Source of the DNA: Rosa chinensis
Lineage: Eukaryota > Streptophyta > Magnoliopsida > Rosales > Rosaceae
Assembly (NCBI RefSeq): GCF_002994745.2
Contig: NC_037094.1
Coordinates: 63,210,639-63,274,638, forward strand
Length of the DNA stretch: 64,000 nt
Reading direction: 5' to 3'
Position 1 is the first letter of the stretch; the number at the start of each line of letters is the position of its first letter. Position numbers and translations under genes: made by a program. Positions 44,981-56,362 of the stretch are shown here, piece after piece. The notes beneath the pieces are model-generated. The model did no database searches and was not told the DNA's origin. It saw nothing but the letters and a program-made list of their open reading frames with translations.

Positions 44981-45212
44981 GTTTGTTCTATTTCTTTTGT
45001 TCAGTTTATTATATTTTTGCCCTACTGATTGTAATCGGGCGTCGCACCTTTCAGCAAGGAATGCGCGTATGGTTTCCAACTTTTATGTTTGGGTCAATGA
45101 TATTTTAGATATCCTAATGAACAAAACATTGTATAAAGCTGAATGTAGATATGTGTATGACTGGTTTTTGAGTTCAAGCATTGAAACAAGTATAGAGACT
45201 ATATTAAATCAT
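44981..45212 (+). pseudogene. RNase H-like (RVT_3) remnant, downstream half
   Basis: It reads LFLLFSLLYFCPTDCNRASH, then LSARNARMVSNFYVWVNDIL, the usual C-terminal end of RVT_3-type domains, where an NR-A-H pattern is followed by LA and a Trp-containing tail. Together with 23336-23550 it reconstitutes one domain split by the 21-kb retrotransposon. The halves are one frame apart and the first half has a stop, so it was already decayed or decayed afterwards. Confidence 0.65.
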
Positions 45213-46483
45213 ATTTGGTCCTACTTTTTTTTTTTTTTTTTTGAATAAAAGTTTAGTGCGGCTGCCCTCAAACCTTGATTAATGAAACTGTCGAATACAA
45301 GGGGGGACATTGAGCCTAAATCCCTGATTACAATAAGCATCTAGAGTATTTTCTGAAATAAAATCAAAAATCTCTACAGGAGACTTATATTCTAACAAGC
45401 ACCAACTAGCAAAGAGTGCACAATTAGCTACTCCATTTCCTTTAACATAGCAATGACACAGTGGAAAGATAACTCGATATGTAACTCGATTACAACATGG
45501 CATAATTACCAGCTTTAGCACAGCTTTCCTCCTATGTTGCCGCCGGAGAATAGATCCGGCGACACTTAGTCTCACCCTGCTACTAGGTGGTAGCGACCAC
45601 TTGATGAAGCAATGGATTCGTCTCCTACCCAGAGTAGACAAGGCACTTTGAGTGCATACACAAGCACAAATCCCGACTAGTTCTACACAAAAAGTGTACG
45701 TACTTATTACTCGTAATAAGCGAAAATAAACTAAGCAAACAAAATAAATAACTATAAATAAAATAAAATTTGAGATAAGGCCCACTATATGAACCCAACC
45801 CATAACTCCAGCTCAAATCGGGCCCAAAGGCAGAATCCAAGCCCAAAGAACCAAATCAGCAAGTGGATCGTTTCCAATCCTCCCAGCCCAAGAAAGCTGC
45901 TGCATCGCGCCGCCACCAATCCTGCCTCCCCTCCACTGGCGCTAGGCCACCGTCATGTCACCGTCGTCCTCCGACCATCGAAGGGCCACGCCAACCATTA
46001 CAATCCCCACCCAACAACAACAGGAAAAGGGAAGCTTGCCATTTGTCTCTGAATCCGGCGTCCAAGCACCACCGTCAAACAGCGCAACAAGCCTTTGATC
46101 CCTACCAACCAGCCTTCGATCTACTCCTGCCAGCCATAGAACCCAGCCTGCCAACCACTAACAGCCACCAAACGCCGATCTGACTCGTTCACACTCCGAT
46201 CTCACTCCAATCCTAGCCCACCGCCACGGCGCCGCCACTCCCTTAAACCGAAAACGAAGAAGAAAAGCACCTCCCGATCCTAGCTCTCGAGCTTGAGACA
46301 CGCCCTCGAAACATGACACCCGTCCGGCTGCACACATCATGCTTCGGCTAGGCCAGAAGCCATCACCAACGCCGCGGTGCAGCCGGACAGGAACGGAGGC
46401 AAACAACGGTGTTCTCTAGGTTTTCAGCGCGTGGAGCGCGTTCTCTAAAACTTGTCTAGTTGTTGTTTTATTTGGTCCTACTT
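45213..46483 (-). mobile_element. Poly(A) retroposon with 14-bp target duplication
   Basis: The duplication ATTTGGTCCTACTT occurs at 45213-45226 and 46470-46483. The minus-strand element (46469 to 45227) ends in a poly(A) tract, seen as poly-T at about 45224-45242, the signature of target-primed reverse transcription. The 3' part (45243-45690) is clearly homologous to 55020-55430, including GGTAGGAGACGAATCC, TCTCCGGCGGCAACATAGGA and TGTATTCGACAGTTTCATTA. The 5' ~550 bases are GC-rich and unlike the other copy. The minus-strand 174-residue open reading across the 3' part shares residues with the other copy, but no RT or endonuclease is present. Confidence 0.85.
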
Positions 46484-47210
46484 ATAATTTGGTAGAATTA
46501 TGAAATTCAAATAAATGCAGTTATGAGGTATTATTTGATGTTCGGTTTGAAAATACAGTTAACATATGATGACAGTTTCTTGATGGAAGAAACTGACGTG
46601 AATGGCTAACTGCATGTCAGATATTCTGAAATAGTCCCATAACTGAAAGAGAAAAATAAACGTGGAATAAGGAGAAGAACCAAATGGACAACTCGAGTGG
46701 TTCAAGTAAGATTGTTGTTCACTTTCCTAGAATGTATTACACAAAAAGTTTAATTTCATGTATTCAATTTGAGATAGTCTACAATATTCACTGCGGGGAA
46801 TTCACTACGGTGATTTGTTTACGATTATGATTTGCTGTAGTGATTTGTTCACATTTGTGTTTTCACTGCGGTGATTTGTTTATGATTATGATTTAGAATT
46901 TCTTACATGATAGTCCTCCATGACTATCTCGTATTGTAAACTCTAATGTATGTTGATTGTTTGTTATCAATGGTAATTCCACATTCTAAAAAAACAAATA
47001 AATAAAATATAAAAAAATAATAATAAGGTAATTAATTCCTAACAGACTAAAACATACAAATTCAAAACTCGGCAGTTCAAAATGTTGCACGCTATATACA
47101 GTACATAAGCAATGTAAGACAAACCTTATTCCCTCACGATAAGCTCTTCCCTGATATTCTCTATTCCTAAAGCTGGATGTTCCAGTCTAAGGCTATGTAG
47201 AAGACCATTT
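46484..47210. other. AT-rich spacer
   Basis: Around 46785-46895 the phrase CACTGCGGTGATTTGTT recurs three times with variation. An A-rich end near 46990-47030 after TTCCACATTCT could be an old retroposon tail. No gene. Confidence 0.35.
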
Positions 47211-47535
47211 CGGCCCCGTTTGAGATTGCTTCGCTTTAAAAAAAAAATCAGCTTTTGTTTAAAATTTTAGATTTTATTGTGTTTGGTAAATAAATAAAAA
47301 GCAGCTTTAATTGAAAGTTATAGGTCACTGGCAGCAGATTTTAGAAGCAGCCCAGATATTGCTTTTAGAAGCAGTTGTGGATAAAAACACGTTCTGCAGT
47401 TGTTTTATGTACTGACAGCACTTTTAAAAATATTATTTACCAAATACGAAACTGTTTTAATTCACAGCTGATTATTTTCACAACACAGCAGCAGCAGTTT
47501 TTTTTTAAAACTCACAGCAATCCCAAACTAGCCCT
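47211..47535. mobile_element. hAT-like MITE
   Basis: The left end GGCCCCGTTTGAGATTGCT and the reverse complement of the right end GGGCTAGTTTGGGATTGCT form an inverted repeat. The interior is AT-rich with CAGCAG and AGCAGC words near both ends and no coding. An 8-bp duplication could not be recognised. The termini resemble common plant hAT MITEs. Confidence 0.55.
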
Positions 47536-47951
47536 TCTTCTTTTTCAGTAGAAATTCTGAAGCTTCTTCGGGTGATGAGTACATAAAATTAAAAAAATAT
47601 AATGTGAGTGATATTTGCCATTTATGCAATAGTGTGTAACATAAAAACTACAATTTGAATTATTTTAGTTTCTAATATATCAAACCAAGATTTACTATTT
47701 CTCACTAGAAAACCTACTGTAAAACCCTTATAATAACTATTAGACTGTGTTTGGATGAGGGAAAAAATGATGGAATTTAATTGGAAATGAGGATTTCATA
47801 ATTCCTAAAAGCCAATTCCCTCATCTCTCGCTTTGAGGGTTAGGGTTTTATCTTCCGCAACGAGGATAAAGCAGAGTCTTTGTGACGGATGTTTTGGGGG
47901 GTTCGTGTTATTGTCAAAGGCTATCTTGCGTTGTCTCGTAGTCTTTGTTCA

Positions 47952-49553
47952 ATGGAGGAAGTTGTCGGAAGCTTTGCTAAGAAGCTTGCATTGGCTGAAA
48001 CGGAGGTTGAGGTGATCTTTCCATCGGAGATAGTGGAGAAAGAGCCATGGTGGTGGTTCCTGGTTGCTGAATTGCTTTCTGCGAAGTCGTATAGGGTGGA
48101 GTCCCTGATGAGCACAATGAAAAGCTTGTGGATCCCTAAATCGGAACCACCGGATCGGACGAGAATAAGGGCTTGCCCTCTAGGAGGAGGAAAGAGGATT
48201 TTATTTTCGTTTAAATATGAAGTAGATCTGAAGAGGGCGTTGAGGGGTTGCCCGTGGTCCTTTGACAAATCTCTACTAGCGGTGGCTGTTACTGATGGCA
48301 AGGAAGATCCGCTGTCTGTCTCCTTGTCCATGCAGTTTTTCTGGATCAGGATTAGAGGATTGCCTCCTAGGTATCTCGAGGAGGAGATGATGGCAGGCGT
48401 GGGTAGGTGCATTGGCCAGACCTTTGGGCAGTTTGTCAGGGCGTTTAAGGGATGTGGCGTGAGTTGTCTAGGAAAATTCTTGAAAATTAGGGTTGGTGTG
48501 AATGTCGATATTCCGTTACTCAAATGGGTGATCTTTAAACCTCTGGGGTGGGCAGAGAATGCCAGATTTGATCTTGAATATGAGCGACTTCCACACTTCT
48601 GTTTCTTCTGTGGCTTGCTTTCTCATACTGGAGGAAAATGCCCTAGACGTGAGGCTGGGGAGTTAACGGAGCAGGCCTACGATTCACTCCTCAATGCCGA
48701 GAAGAAGGAGGAGTGGTTACTGGAACAGCTCCGATTGCGTTCTCAGGAGCAAGGGCTATCTGGTGGGGGTTGTAGGTTTGGGTTGAGGCCTCAGAAGAAA
48801 ACTGGATGGATTATGACTGCGCCGGAATTATCAGTTGCTGGTTTCACTCGTACTAGGGCGGAGAGAGACGCCGACGTGTTGGAGCATGGGTCTGTTTCCG
48901 CTGGTGCAATGGAGGTGGATCTGGTGGCCTCTCAGGAGGATGAGCCGGCATAACCGTTAGCAAAGAAAAGGAAAACGGTGGCGCTGGGTGACCGGATTTC
49001 AGATACGACGGCGAATCATGATTCTGGGAATGTTTTGAGGGATGTGCCTGTGTTCATGGCGCCGAATGTGGAGTCTGCTTTAATTAATTTCCCTATTGGG
49101 GGGACTGAGATAGGGAAGACGCGTGAGGTTGGGGTGGAGTTGATTAATGTCTCTTGTCTAGATCCGGATCCCGTGCGTCCACCATCTGTGATTGAGCCTG
49201 TCATTGGGTCTTGTTTGAATTTTCCTAGGCGGGACTATGGGGTTTTGAATGTTAATGGGCTGAGTGGGTCTTCATCTGCGGCGAGGCCCAAGAGAACAAA
49301 AAAGAGTGTTTCTCATTTGGATGATAAGAAAGTCAGCGAGATTGGGCTAGAAGTGGTTAATGATTGTAGGCAGAAGTGTGGGGGCCAGCCCCATGCATCC
49401 CATGCATCTTCTGTACGTACTAACAAGGTGGCTAGGAAAGGGTATGTGATGAGTAAGGTGGGTGTGGGTTCAATTTCTCCGAAGAAGAGTAATGGGCGTA
49501 CTCGTGAACGCTCATCCATGATGGGTCCGGTTTTGACCCATCACGAGCAATGA
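47952..49553 (+). pseudogene. LINE ORF1 (DUF4283 and zinc knuckle)
   Basis: The start MEEVVGSFAKKLALAETEVE at 47952 is preferred to the in-frame ATG at 47889, because family proteins begin near such a segment. A DUF4283-like nucleic-acid-binding domain follows (CPWSFDKSLLAVAV, PLSVSLSMQFFWIRIRGLPP). A CCHC knuckle of the CX2CX4HX4C type (CFFCGLLSHTGGKC) is at about 48600-48645. One TAA at 48951-48953 breaks an otherwise open frame to the TGA at 49551-49553. Its role would be RNA binding in the LINE particle. The C-terminal part is low-complexity. Confidence 0.85.
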
Positions 49554-52500
49554 ATGTTTTAAGTTGGAACTGCCAGGGGATTGGGAACCCTTGGACAGTG
49601 AAAGGGCTTAAAGGGTTGATTTCCCTAACTCATCCCAATTTAATTTTCTTATCAGAGACTAGATGTACGGTAGATGAAATGGTCGAGATTAAGGTGCAGA
49701 TTGGGTGGCGGAATGCGTTCGCTGTCCCATGTAAATTTAAACAGAGAAAGAAGGGTAAGGGCGTAAGTAGAGCTGGTGGCTTGTGTATTCTGTGGAATGA
49801 GGATTTTTCGATTTCTTTATGAAGTTACTCTGACAATCATGTGGATGTTACTGTTGGTAGGCCGGAGGATCCGAAACGGTGGAGGTTTACGGGTATCTAC
49901 GGGTTCCCCAAAGTGGAAGATCGACATAAGACTTGGGCGCTAATTAAAACCCTAGGACTACAATGCTCTCTACCTTGGGTGCTAGGGGGTGACTTTAACG
50001 AGATTTTACGGGTCGATGAGAAAGAAGGTGGCCCATTGTGGAGTGATCGTTAGATGGATGGTTTTCGGGGTGTAGTCGAGCTGTTGTCTTTAAAGGACAT
50101 TGCTTTTCATGGGACTCGGTTTACTTGGAGGGGGAAACGTGGGGGGGAGGAGATTAGAATAAGGTTGGATCGTTGTTTGGCCTCCCCAAGTTAGACTGAT
50201 CTTTTCCCTGTTTCTAGGGTTGTTCACCAACACCCAAACAAATCGGATCATCTTCCCATTGTGCTTGAGGTCCGAGATGCTAGACCGGTGAAGAAAAAAA
50301 AGAAAAAGAAAAAGCGGTTCCGTTTTGAAGAATTATGGCTGAGAGAGGAGGAGTGCAGTAGAATGGTGGAGTTGGGATGGAAGCATGATGAGGGGTCAGA
50401 TCCTTTCAGTCTCGTTTGCAACAAAATTAAGCAAACTCGGCTGGTACTTATTGAATGGAGTGAAAAAAAGTTTGACTATTTGCATAAAGATATTGCTGCC
50501 CTACGGGAAAAATTATCTATCTTCTATGACTTCTCCCTGTCCTCACCTCCGGAGGAGGTGCGTTTGGAATTGGAAGCTAAGTTGAACGATCTACTTCAGA
50601 AAGAAAACGACTTCTGGAGACAAAGGTCCAAGGTTTTTTGGATGATTGATGGTGATATGAACACACGATTTTTTCACCAGCGTGCTACTAATCGTAGGAA
50701 GAAGAACAGAAGTAAGGGTCTTTTTAATGAGAATGGGGTGTGGTGTACTGCTGATAGTGAAATAGAGGCCATTGTTCTTAACTTCTACAGATCTCTTTTT
50801 ACGACTTCTCAGCCCCGTAGCGTCCATGAGTTGGCTACTGTTCTCCCAAGATGTGTCTCAGATGATATGAATGTGGTGTTGGCGAGTGAGGTTACTGAGA
50901 GTGAGGTTTGGTGTGCTTTGAAACAAATGCATCCGGCCAAAGCACCTGGTCCGGACGGTTTTGCTCCGTGCTTTTATCAACACTTTTGGCATTTGGTGGG
51001 AGCAGACGTTACTAGGGCTGTGTGCCGCTTTCTGGAGTCTGATGTTATGATGAAGCAAATAAATGGTACGAATGTTACTTTGGTTCCCAAAGTTAAAGAC
51101 GTAGAGAATATTTCTCAATTACGCCCTATTAGCTTATGCAATGTTCTTTACAAGCTTGGGTCTAAAGTTCTTGCCAACAGAATCAAGCCATTCTTGAATA
51201 AGATGATCTCCCCATTCCAAAGTGCATTCGTTCCCGGTAGGTTAATTTCCGACAACTCATTGGCAGCTTTTGAGATAGCTCACTTCTTGAAGAATCGAAG
51301 ACGGGGGGACAATGGTTTTGGTGCATTGAAACTTGATATGAGCAAGGCCTATGACCGTGTTGAGTGGAGTTTTTTGAAGGCGGTATTGTTACAACTGGGG
51401 TTCAGCCCTATCTGGGTCAGTTGGGTAATGAGGTGTGTATCTACAGTGTCTTACTCCTTTATCGTCAACGGCTTACCCAGAGGTAAGGTGGTGCCCTCTA
51501 GAGGCCTACGGCAAGGGGATTCTATTTCACCATATCTTTTCTTATTCTGTGCGGAGGCCTTGTCCAGGTTGGTATTGAATGCAGAGGAGTCGGGTCAACT
51601 TCATGGTATCCGAATTTGTCCAGGTGCACCTTCCATATCACACCTTTTCTTCGCTGATGATTCATTTATTTTCTTCAAATCAGAACCAGAAGAGTGCTTT
51701 GTCTTGAAAGATATATTCAAGTGGTATGAAGAGGCTTCAGGTCAGATGATCAATTATCAGAAAAGCTCCGTGGCTTTTAGCAAGAATGTTGGGCGAGACA
51801 AGCAAGACGAACTCGCTGCAATCATGGGTGTCTTGCGAGTTGACAAGCACGACAAGTACCTGGGGTTACCTATTGAAATTAGCTATTCAAAGACTGAGGC
51901 GTTTGTTTTTTTAACGGAGAAGATTAGGAAGCAGATGAGCGGATGGAGAGAGAAGACTTTGAGTATTGCCGGTAAGGAAATTATGATTAAGGCTGTTGCA
52001 CAATCTATTCCTACCTACATCATGAGCTGCTTTGAGCTACCAAAACACTTGTGTATGGAGATGCATAGTCTAATGGCCAAATTTTGGTGGGGGGATAAAT
52101 TGGATGAAAAGAAGATTCATTGGCTTGCATGGGAGAGGTTTAGGGTTTCGCAATATGGTACTCTTCAATCAAGCTTTACTTGCTAAGCAGGGTTGGCGTC
52201 TCTTACAGAATCCTACTTCTCTAATTGCTTGTCTCTTTAAAGCTAAATACTTTCCAAATTGTGGTTTCTTAGATGCGAAGGTTCCGAATGGCTCTTCCTA
52301 TGCTTGGCGGAGTATAATTCATGGAAGGGAGCTATTGAAGCTAGGGTTGCGCTACCAAGTGGGGGATGGAAGGAATATTGCAGTATGGTCTGACCCGTGG
52401 GTACCTCTCCCATATAGTTTTCGACCGTTCACTAGACCCCCTGAAGGCTTGGGTGACTTATGTGTTGCTGACCTTTTGGACCTGGATATGCACGAATGGG

Positions 52501-53749
52501 ATATGGATTTGCTTAAGTCTCTCTTTTCCCCATCAGAGGTTGAGGTCATTGGGCGGATCCCTCTTAGTGTGCGTGAGTCGGAGGATAGACTTATTTGGCA
52601 CTATGATAGGAAGGGCTGCTACACTGTTCGTAATGGGTACCATGTAGCGCGTACAGCTGCTGAACGTGAATCTAGGGCATCTAGCTCTAATGGCTCGTTT
52701 GGAGTCCATAGATCATATTGGAAGGGTATTTGGCATGCTTGCATTCCACCTAAGGTACGTTCTTTTATTTGGCGCGTTGTAAAAGGTATTTTGCCCACTA
52801 AGGTCTCTCTTGCTAGGCGTGTTGCCCTCCCCAATATGAAATGTGCGTTTTGTGCTAATGCAATAGAGGATGGTATTCACTTATTTAGAGATTGTGATGT
52901 CACTGGGGACCTTTGGCTTATTAGCTCAGTGGGTTTGACTATGAAACATGTTCCTGGAAGAAATTTGGAAGAATGGGTGCTCAATGTTTTGGATGTTTTG
53001 CATGGCGATCTACGTGAGGCTTTCTTCATGTACCTTTGGGTAATCTGGATGGAGAGGAACAATTGTGTTTGGAAGTCAGCATGCTTTAATGCATGCAACG
53101 TAGCACAATGGGTTCTCAATTTTTAACTGATTATAAGAAGCTTCATGTGGTGGGGTAGAAGAAGAAGACAAGAGTCAAGGCTAAATGGCTGCTGCCCCCA
53201 CCTGGGCGCCTCAAGGTGAATGTAGATGGTCGTTACAGGCCAGAATTTGGAGATGGTGGAATTGGAGTTGTTGTCAGAGACGAGGTTGGTACTTGTATTG
53301 TAGCTATGGCGCGCTATTTCCCTCATGTTCTCTCTGCTGACCATATGGAGGCAGAGGCTTGTCGAGCCGGAGCTCTTTTGGCTATTATTCACCAAGATTG
53401 GGACACTTTCGATCTTGAGAGTGATTGCTCACTTGTGGTGGCTGCGCTACAACAAAGTGGGGATGATCTATCTGACATAGGGCGTATTATCGATGATTGT
53501 AAGTCATATTTGACAACTTTTCGCTGTATTCAGATTAGACATATTCCCCGTGAAGCAAATGGTGTAGCCCATTGATTGGCTCACCTTGCTAGTCTTAATT
53601 ATCTTGATGATATTTGGTTAGAGGAGGCTCCTGTGATTATCCAGGATGTTCTCTACGAGGATTTATGTACTGGTGCTCGAGGTCAAGGTTTTATGTCCCC
53701 CTCTGTGCACACTAATATTATTAATATAATAAGTCAGGCGTGGGGCTGA
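49550..53749 (+). pseudogene. LINE ORF2 (endonuclease, reverse transcriptase, RNase H)
   Basis: The ATG overlaps the ORF1 stop by four bases. The apurinic-type endonuclease begins MNVLSWNCQGIGNPW and shows LSETR, GGDFNEIL and a final SDHLPIVL. RT motifs include LRPISLCNVLYKLGSKVLAN, ALKLDMSKAYDRVEWSFLK, GLRQGDSISPYLFLF and FFADDSFIFF (catalytic DD near 51654-51660). A zf-RVT segment with CAFCANAIEDGIHLFRDC lies at about 52840-52900. The RNase H has NVDGRYR, MEAEACRAGALL and LESDC. In-frame stops occur at 49820, 50051, about 50192 and 53573 (TGA after NGVAH). Frameshifts lie near 52135 and 53110. The reading ends at TGA 53747-53749, just upstream of the poly(A). Confidence 0.9.
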
Positions 53750-54339
53750 GCCTCCCAGCTTGGCTGGGTTCCAAACCCCTTTAAAAAAAAAAAAAAAAAA
53801 AAAAAGCCAATTCCCTCATTTGGCATTATCAGATTGGAAATTTTAAATTTCTCTGTGGAAAAAAATAAAGGAATTCGTTATTTAAATTTCTTACTTCAAT
53901 TTCCACCAAAATAGGTGTCATTTACGAATTCCTTTGCAGTATTCAATTTTTATTTCCAAAACAAGACTTTTTTCTATTTTATCTTTTTATTTGTTTTAAA
54001 CTTTCTTAATTTATTACACATTTTAAATCCTAAATAGATGCAACCAAACAATAGAAATTGCAATTAATGGAATTTTATATTGATGGAGTTAAAGATTCCA
54101 TCATTTATAAATTCCTACAGATTTTATAATTTTCTCATCCAAACGCACCGTTATGGGGACTAAGAAAAATTATTTTAGAGATGTTATTCAATATATCGAT
54201 AAATGAATAATTTCTTAATTTATTGATAAAATAACTTGAGCATTTTTTTTTTGTTCATGTATTATTATTATTAATTTTATTAGGACCAAATACTAGTTAC
54301 TGCATTGAATTTTTAAGGGTAAACTCATTTCAGTCTCTG

Positions 54340-55455
54340 CTCTTTTAAATTCTCTAGTATTATTTTAATTTTCTCGCTCAACGCGCTAGGGTTCAAGGAA
54401 AAGCTTGTCGCAGTCTTCTCTTGTTCTTGTCCAGCTGCGCTGCGGCGTGCGTCAGTTGCGGTCAGACGGGATATGGGCTCAGGGATTTGGCTTGGTGATC
54501 CGAGCACGGGGCGGAGTTGGTCCAAGCTTGTTGGATTTCGGTTTATGGCGGTGACTGTAAGGGGAGGGGGTGCGCGGCAGCAGAGGGTGTCCGGCTGTGG
54601 GGTGTCGGTCAGACTTTCGGATCTAGCTGTAGGGGTTGGGGAGGACGACGGTGGGTTTGACGACAGTGGGTGTCCAATTTCTGGTGTTTCTCGTAATCAG
54701 GGATTTGGGCACTCGAGTTTTGGGGTTGTGTTGGTTGAGGACGGCAGCTGCTGGTTCTCTGTCGGCGGCGTTTGTTCGACGGTGGCCGGGGTCCGAGAGC
54801 TACAGCGGAGCGCCGATCTGGGATATGGGAAGGTAGTGGTGGTGCTGCAGCAATTGTTTTGGGCTAGATCCAGTAACTAGGCCCTCTTTGCCCTAATCCG
54901 ATTGTGGGCCTGTCCTAGGGCTAGTGGTTTTTGGGCCTGGGGCTTCATCTTCATCCTAGGTCCAATAAGGTTTATTTATTTCTTTAATGTTGTTTTTTAT
55001 TTATGTTATTTAGTATGTTTGCGCTCTTTGCGAGTAAGTCTGGGTAGGCGACGAGTTCCTTGTTTCGTCAAATGGTCGCTATTGCCTAGTGGTAGGGTGA
55101 AGCTAAGTGTCGTCGGATTTATTCTCCGGCGGTAACATAGTAGGAAAGCTGGGATTATAGTAATTATACTACGTTGTAATCGGGTTACATATCAAGTTAC
55201 CTTTCCGTTATGTCACCTCTATGTTAAAGCAAATGGAGTAGCCATTCGTGCACTCTTTGCTAGTTTGTGCTTGTTAGAATACATGTCTTCTGTAGAGATT
55301 CCTGATGTTGTTTCGGGATATACTCTAGATGCTTATTGTAATAAGGGGTTTAGGCTCCACGTCCCTCCTTGTATTCGACAGTTTCATTAATCAAGTCTTG
55401 AGGGCAGCCGCACCATCCCTTTATTAAAAAAAAAAACAAAAAAAAAAAAAAACAT
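54340..55455 (+). mobile_element. Second poly(A) retroposon sharing the 3' module
   Basis: The 3' part (about 55020-55430) matches the minus-strand retroposon at 45213-46483 (GGGTAGGCGACGAGTTCC, ATTCTCCGGCGGTAACATAG, TGTATTCGACAGTTTCATTA) and ends in an interrupted poly(A) at about 55425-55453. The 5' part (54380-54900) is GC-rich and different from that copy. The left boundary is approximate, and I could not find a target duplication. Open readings in the 5' part have no recognised domain. Confidence 0.65.
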
Positions 55456-56362
55456 CAAAAACACCATTGCACTTGCACTTTTGATCCAATAAGTCAAATC
55501 CATTAATTTTTCGTGAATTGAATCCGTTAACTTGCTTACGTGGTTTACAAGTTCGAAGTTAGAACTCATGACAAATTTCATTCTAACACTATTTTGTTTG
55601 AGGGAAAATACAGTATTGCTCTCTTCAAGTCAGCAAATTGTAACTTGATCACTGATATATGAAAATTGTAACTTGATCACTCAAACTCAATCACTGATAT
55701 TTACGAACTCACGTTTCTTTTAGAATCTGAGCACTAGCCAACTCAAATCAAAACATGGGTTGCTTCTTTTGGTTGCAATCAAGGGCTGAGCTAGAAATTT
55801 ACAGTGGGTTACTTTTTAATATTTAATTTTTTTAATTAAAATTAAGCTATATAAATTAATGTTTTTCTAAAATTTGAGTTGGGCTATGTGTTGCTACGTC
55901 TTTGGTTGCAAATTATTACAACCTCACTACAAATGGGAGGTCTGTTTTGGCAATGGAATTGAGTATGGGTGTAGGGAGAAGATTCAGAAGATGACAGGGC
56001 AATTTGCCCACCGTCTGCGGGTGAAAAATTGTGTGCTATGGTATTTTGGGCTTATAGCATGTAACATACGATCAGCCGAACAATCATGATCAGCCATTCC
56101 ATCTCCTCCGGCCGGAACAGTAGTGGCCGTATTAAGAGTTGGATCTAAAAGGTGAGTGATTCAGACCAAAAAATAAAAACGAAAGGGTTTGAACTGATGA
56201 AAGCAACAACGTTATACAGAACCTACTGTTGGCTCTGCGTTTAGCAACTCTTGACCGCTCGATTGATATCATGGCTTTCACGACAACTTTTTGGTCTCCA
56301 CATGGGACATGGCCATTCGATTAATTAACCCGAGGCAGACTCGAAAAAACAGAGTCGGAACA
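55456..56362. other. Upstream region of the MATE gene
   Basis: AT-rich to mixed sequence. AACTTGATCACT occurs twice near 55640-55680. No TATA box is convincing. The 5' untranslated region probably starts in the last ~150 bases. In-frame ATGs at 56291 and 56309 precede the chosen start. Confidence 0.4.

Larger units (their letters stand above)
23546..44985 (-). mobile_element. Tat-lineage Ty3/gypsy retrotransposon, 21.4 kb with nested insertion
   Basis: The element proper is 23551-44980, flanked by the perfect 5-bp duplication GTTTG (23546-23550 and 44981-44985). LTRs begin TGTTTG and end CAAACA on both strands. Gag-pol runs on the minus strand in the order gag, protease, reverse transcriptase, RNase H, a second archaeal-type RNase H, integrase. 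The double RNase H and an additional antisense gene downstream of pol are marks of the Tat lineage (Ogre/Retand-like). Without the 7.1-kb insertion at 32049-39180 it is about 14.3 kb. All coding parts carry stops or frameshifts, so it is not autonomous now. The two LTRs differ at roughly 20 positions by eye. Confidence 0.9.
47807..53819 (+). mobile_element. Full-length L1-type LINE with 18-bp target duplication
   Basis: The perfect duplication AAAAGCCAATTCCCTCAT at 47807-47824 and 53802-53819 brackets the element, about 47825-53801. It has a ~125-bp leader, two reading frames overlapping at ATGA (49550-49553), and a poly(A) tail (53783-53805). ORF2 has endonuclease, RT, zinc-binding and RNase H regions, the usual layout of plant L1 elements. 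The number of stops and two frameshifts show decay despite the intact duplication. Confidence 0.95.
47750..54152. mobile_element. MITE split by the LINE
   Basis: The left end CTGTGTTTGGATGAG (about 47753) and the reverse complement of the right end GTGCGTTTGGATGAG (about 54135-54150) pair as inverted repeats. Between them, outside the LINE, are about 75 and 330 bases of AT-rich sequence with AATTCCT and GGAATT words on both sides. Without the LINE the element is about 0.4 kb. The target duplication is not clear. Confidence 0.6.

Noticed and set aside
45863..46406. ORFs in the GC-rich 5' half of the minus-strand retroposon
   Set aside because: Short, present in several frames on both strands, no domain.
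54473..54880. 135-residue ORF in the 5' part of the second retroposon as a host gene
   Set aside because: Composition-driven GC-rich reading inside a poly(A) retroposon, with no recognised domain. It could be captured exon sequence, but this cannot be supported here.
56291..56362. Upstream in-frame ATGs (56291, 56309) as the start of the MATE protein
   Set aside because: MREDEDDPLALLIPHH at 56363 fits the usual short acidic N-terminus of the family; the upstream residues add a basic extension not typical of it.
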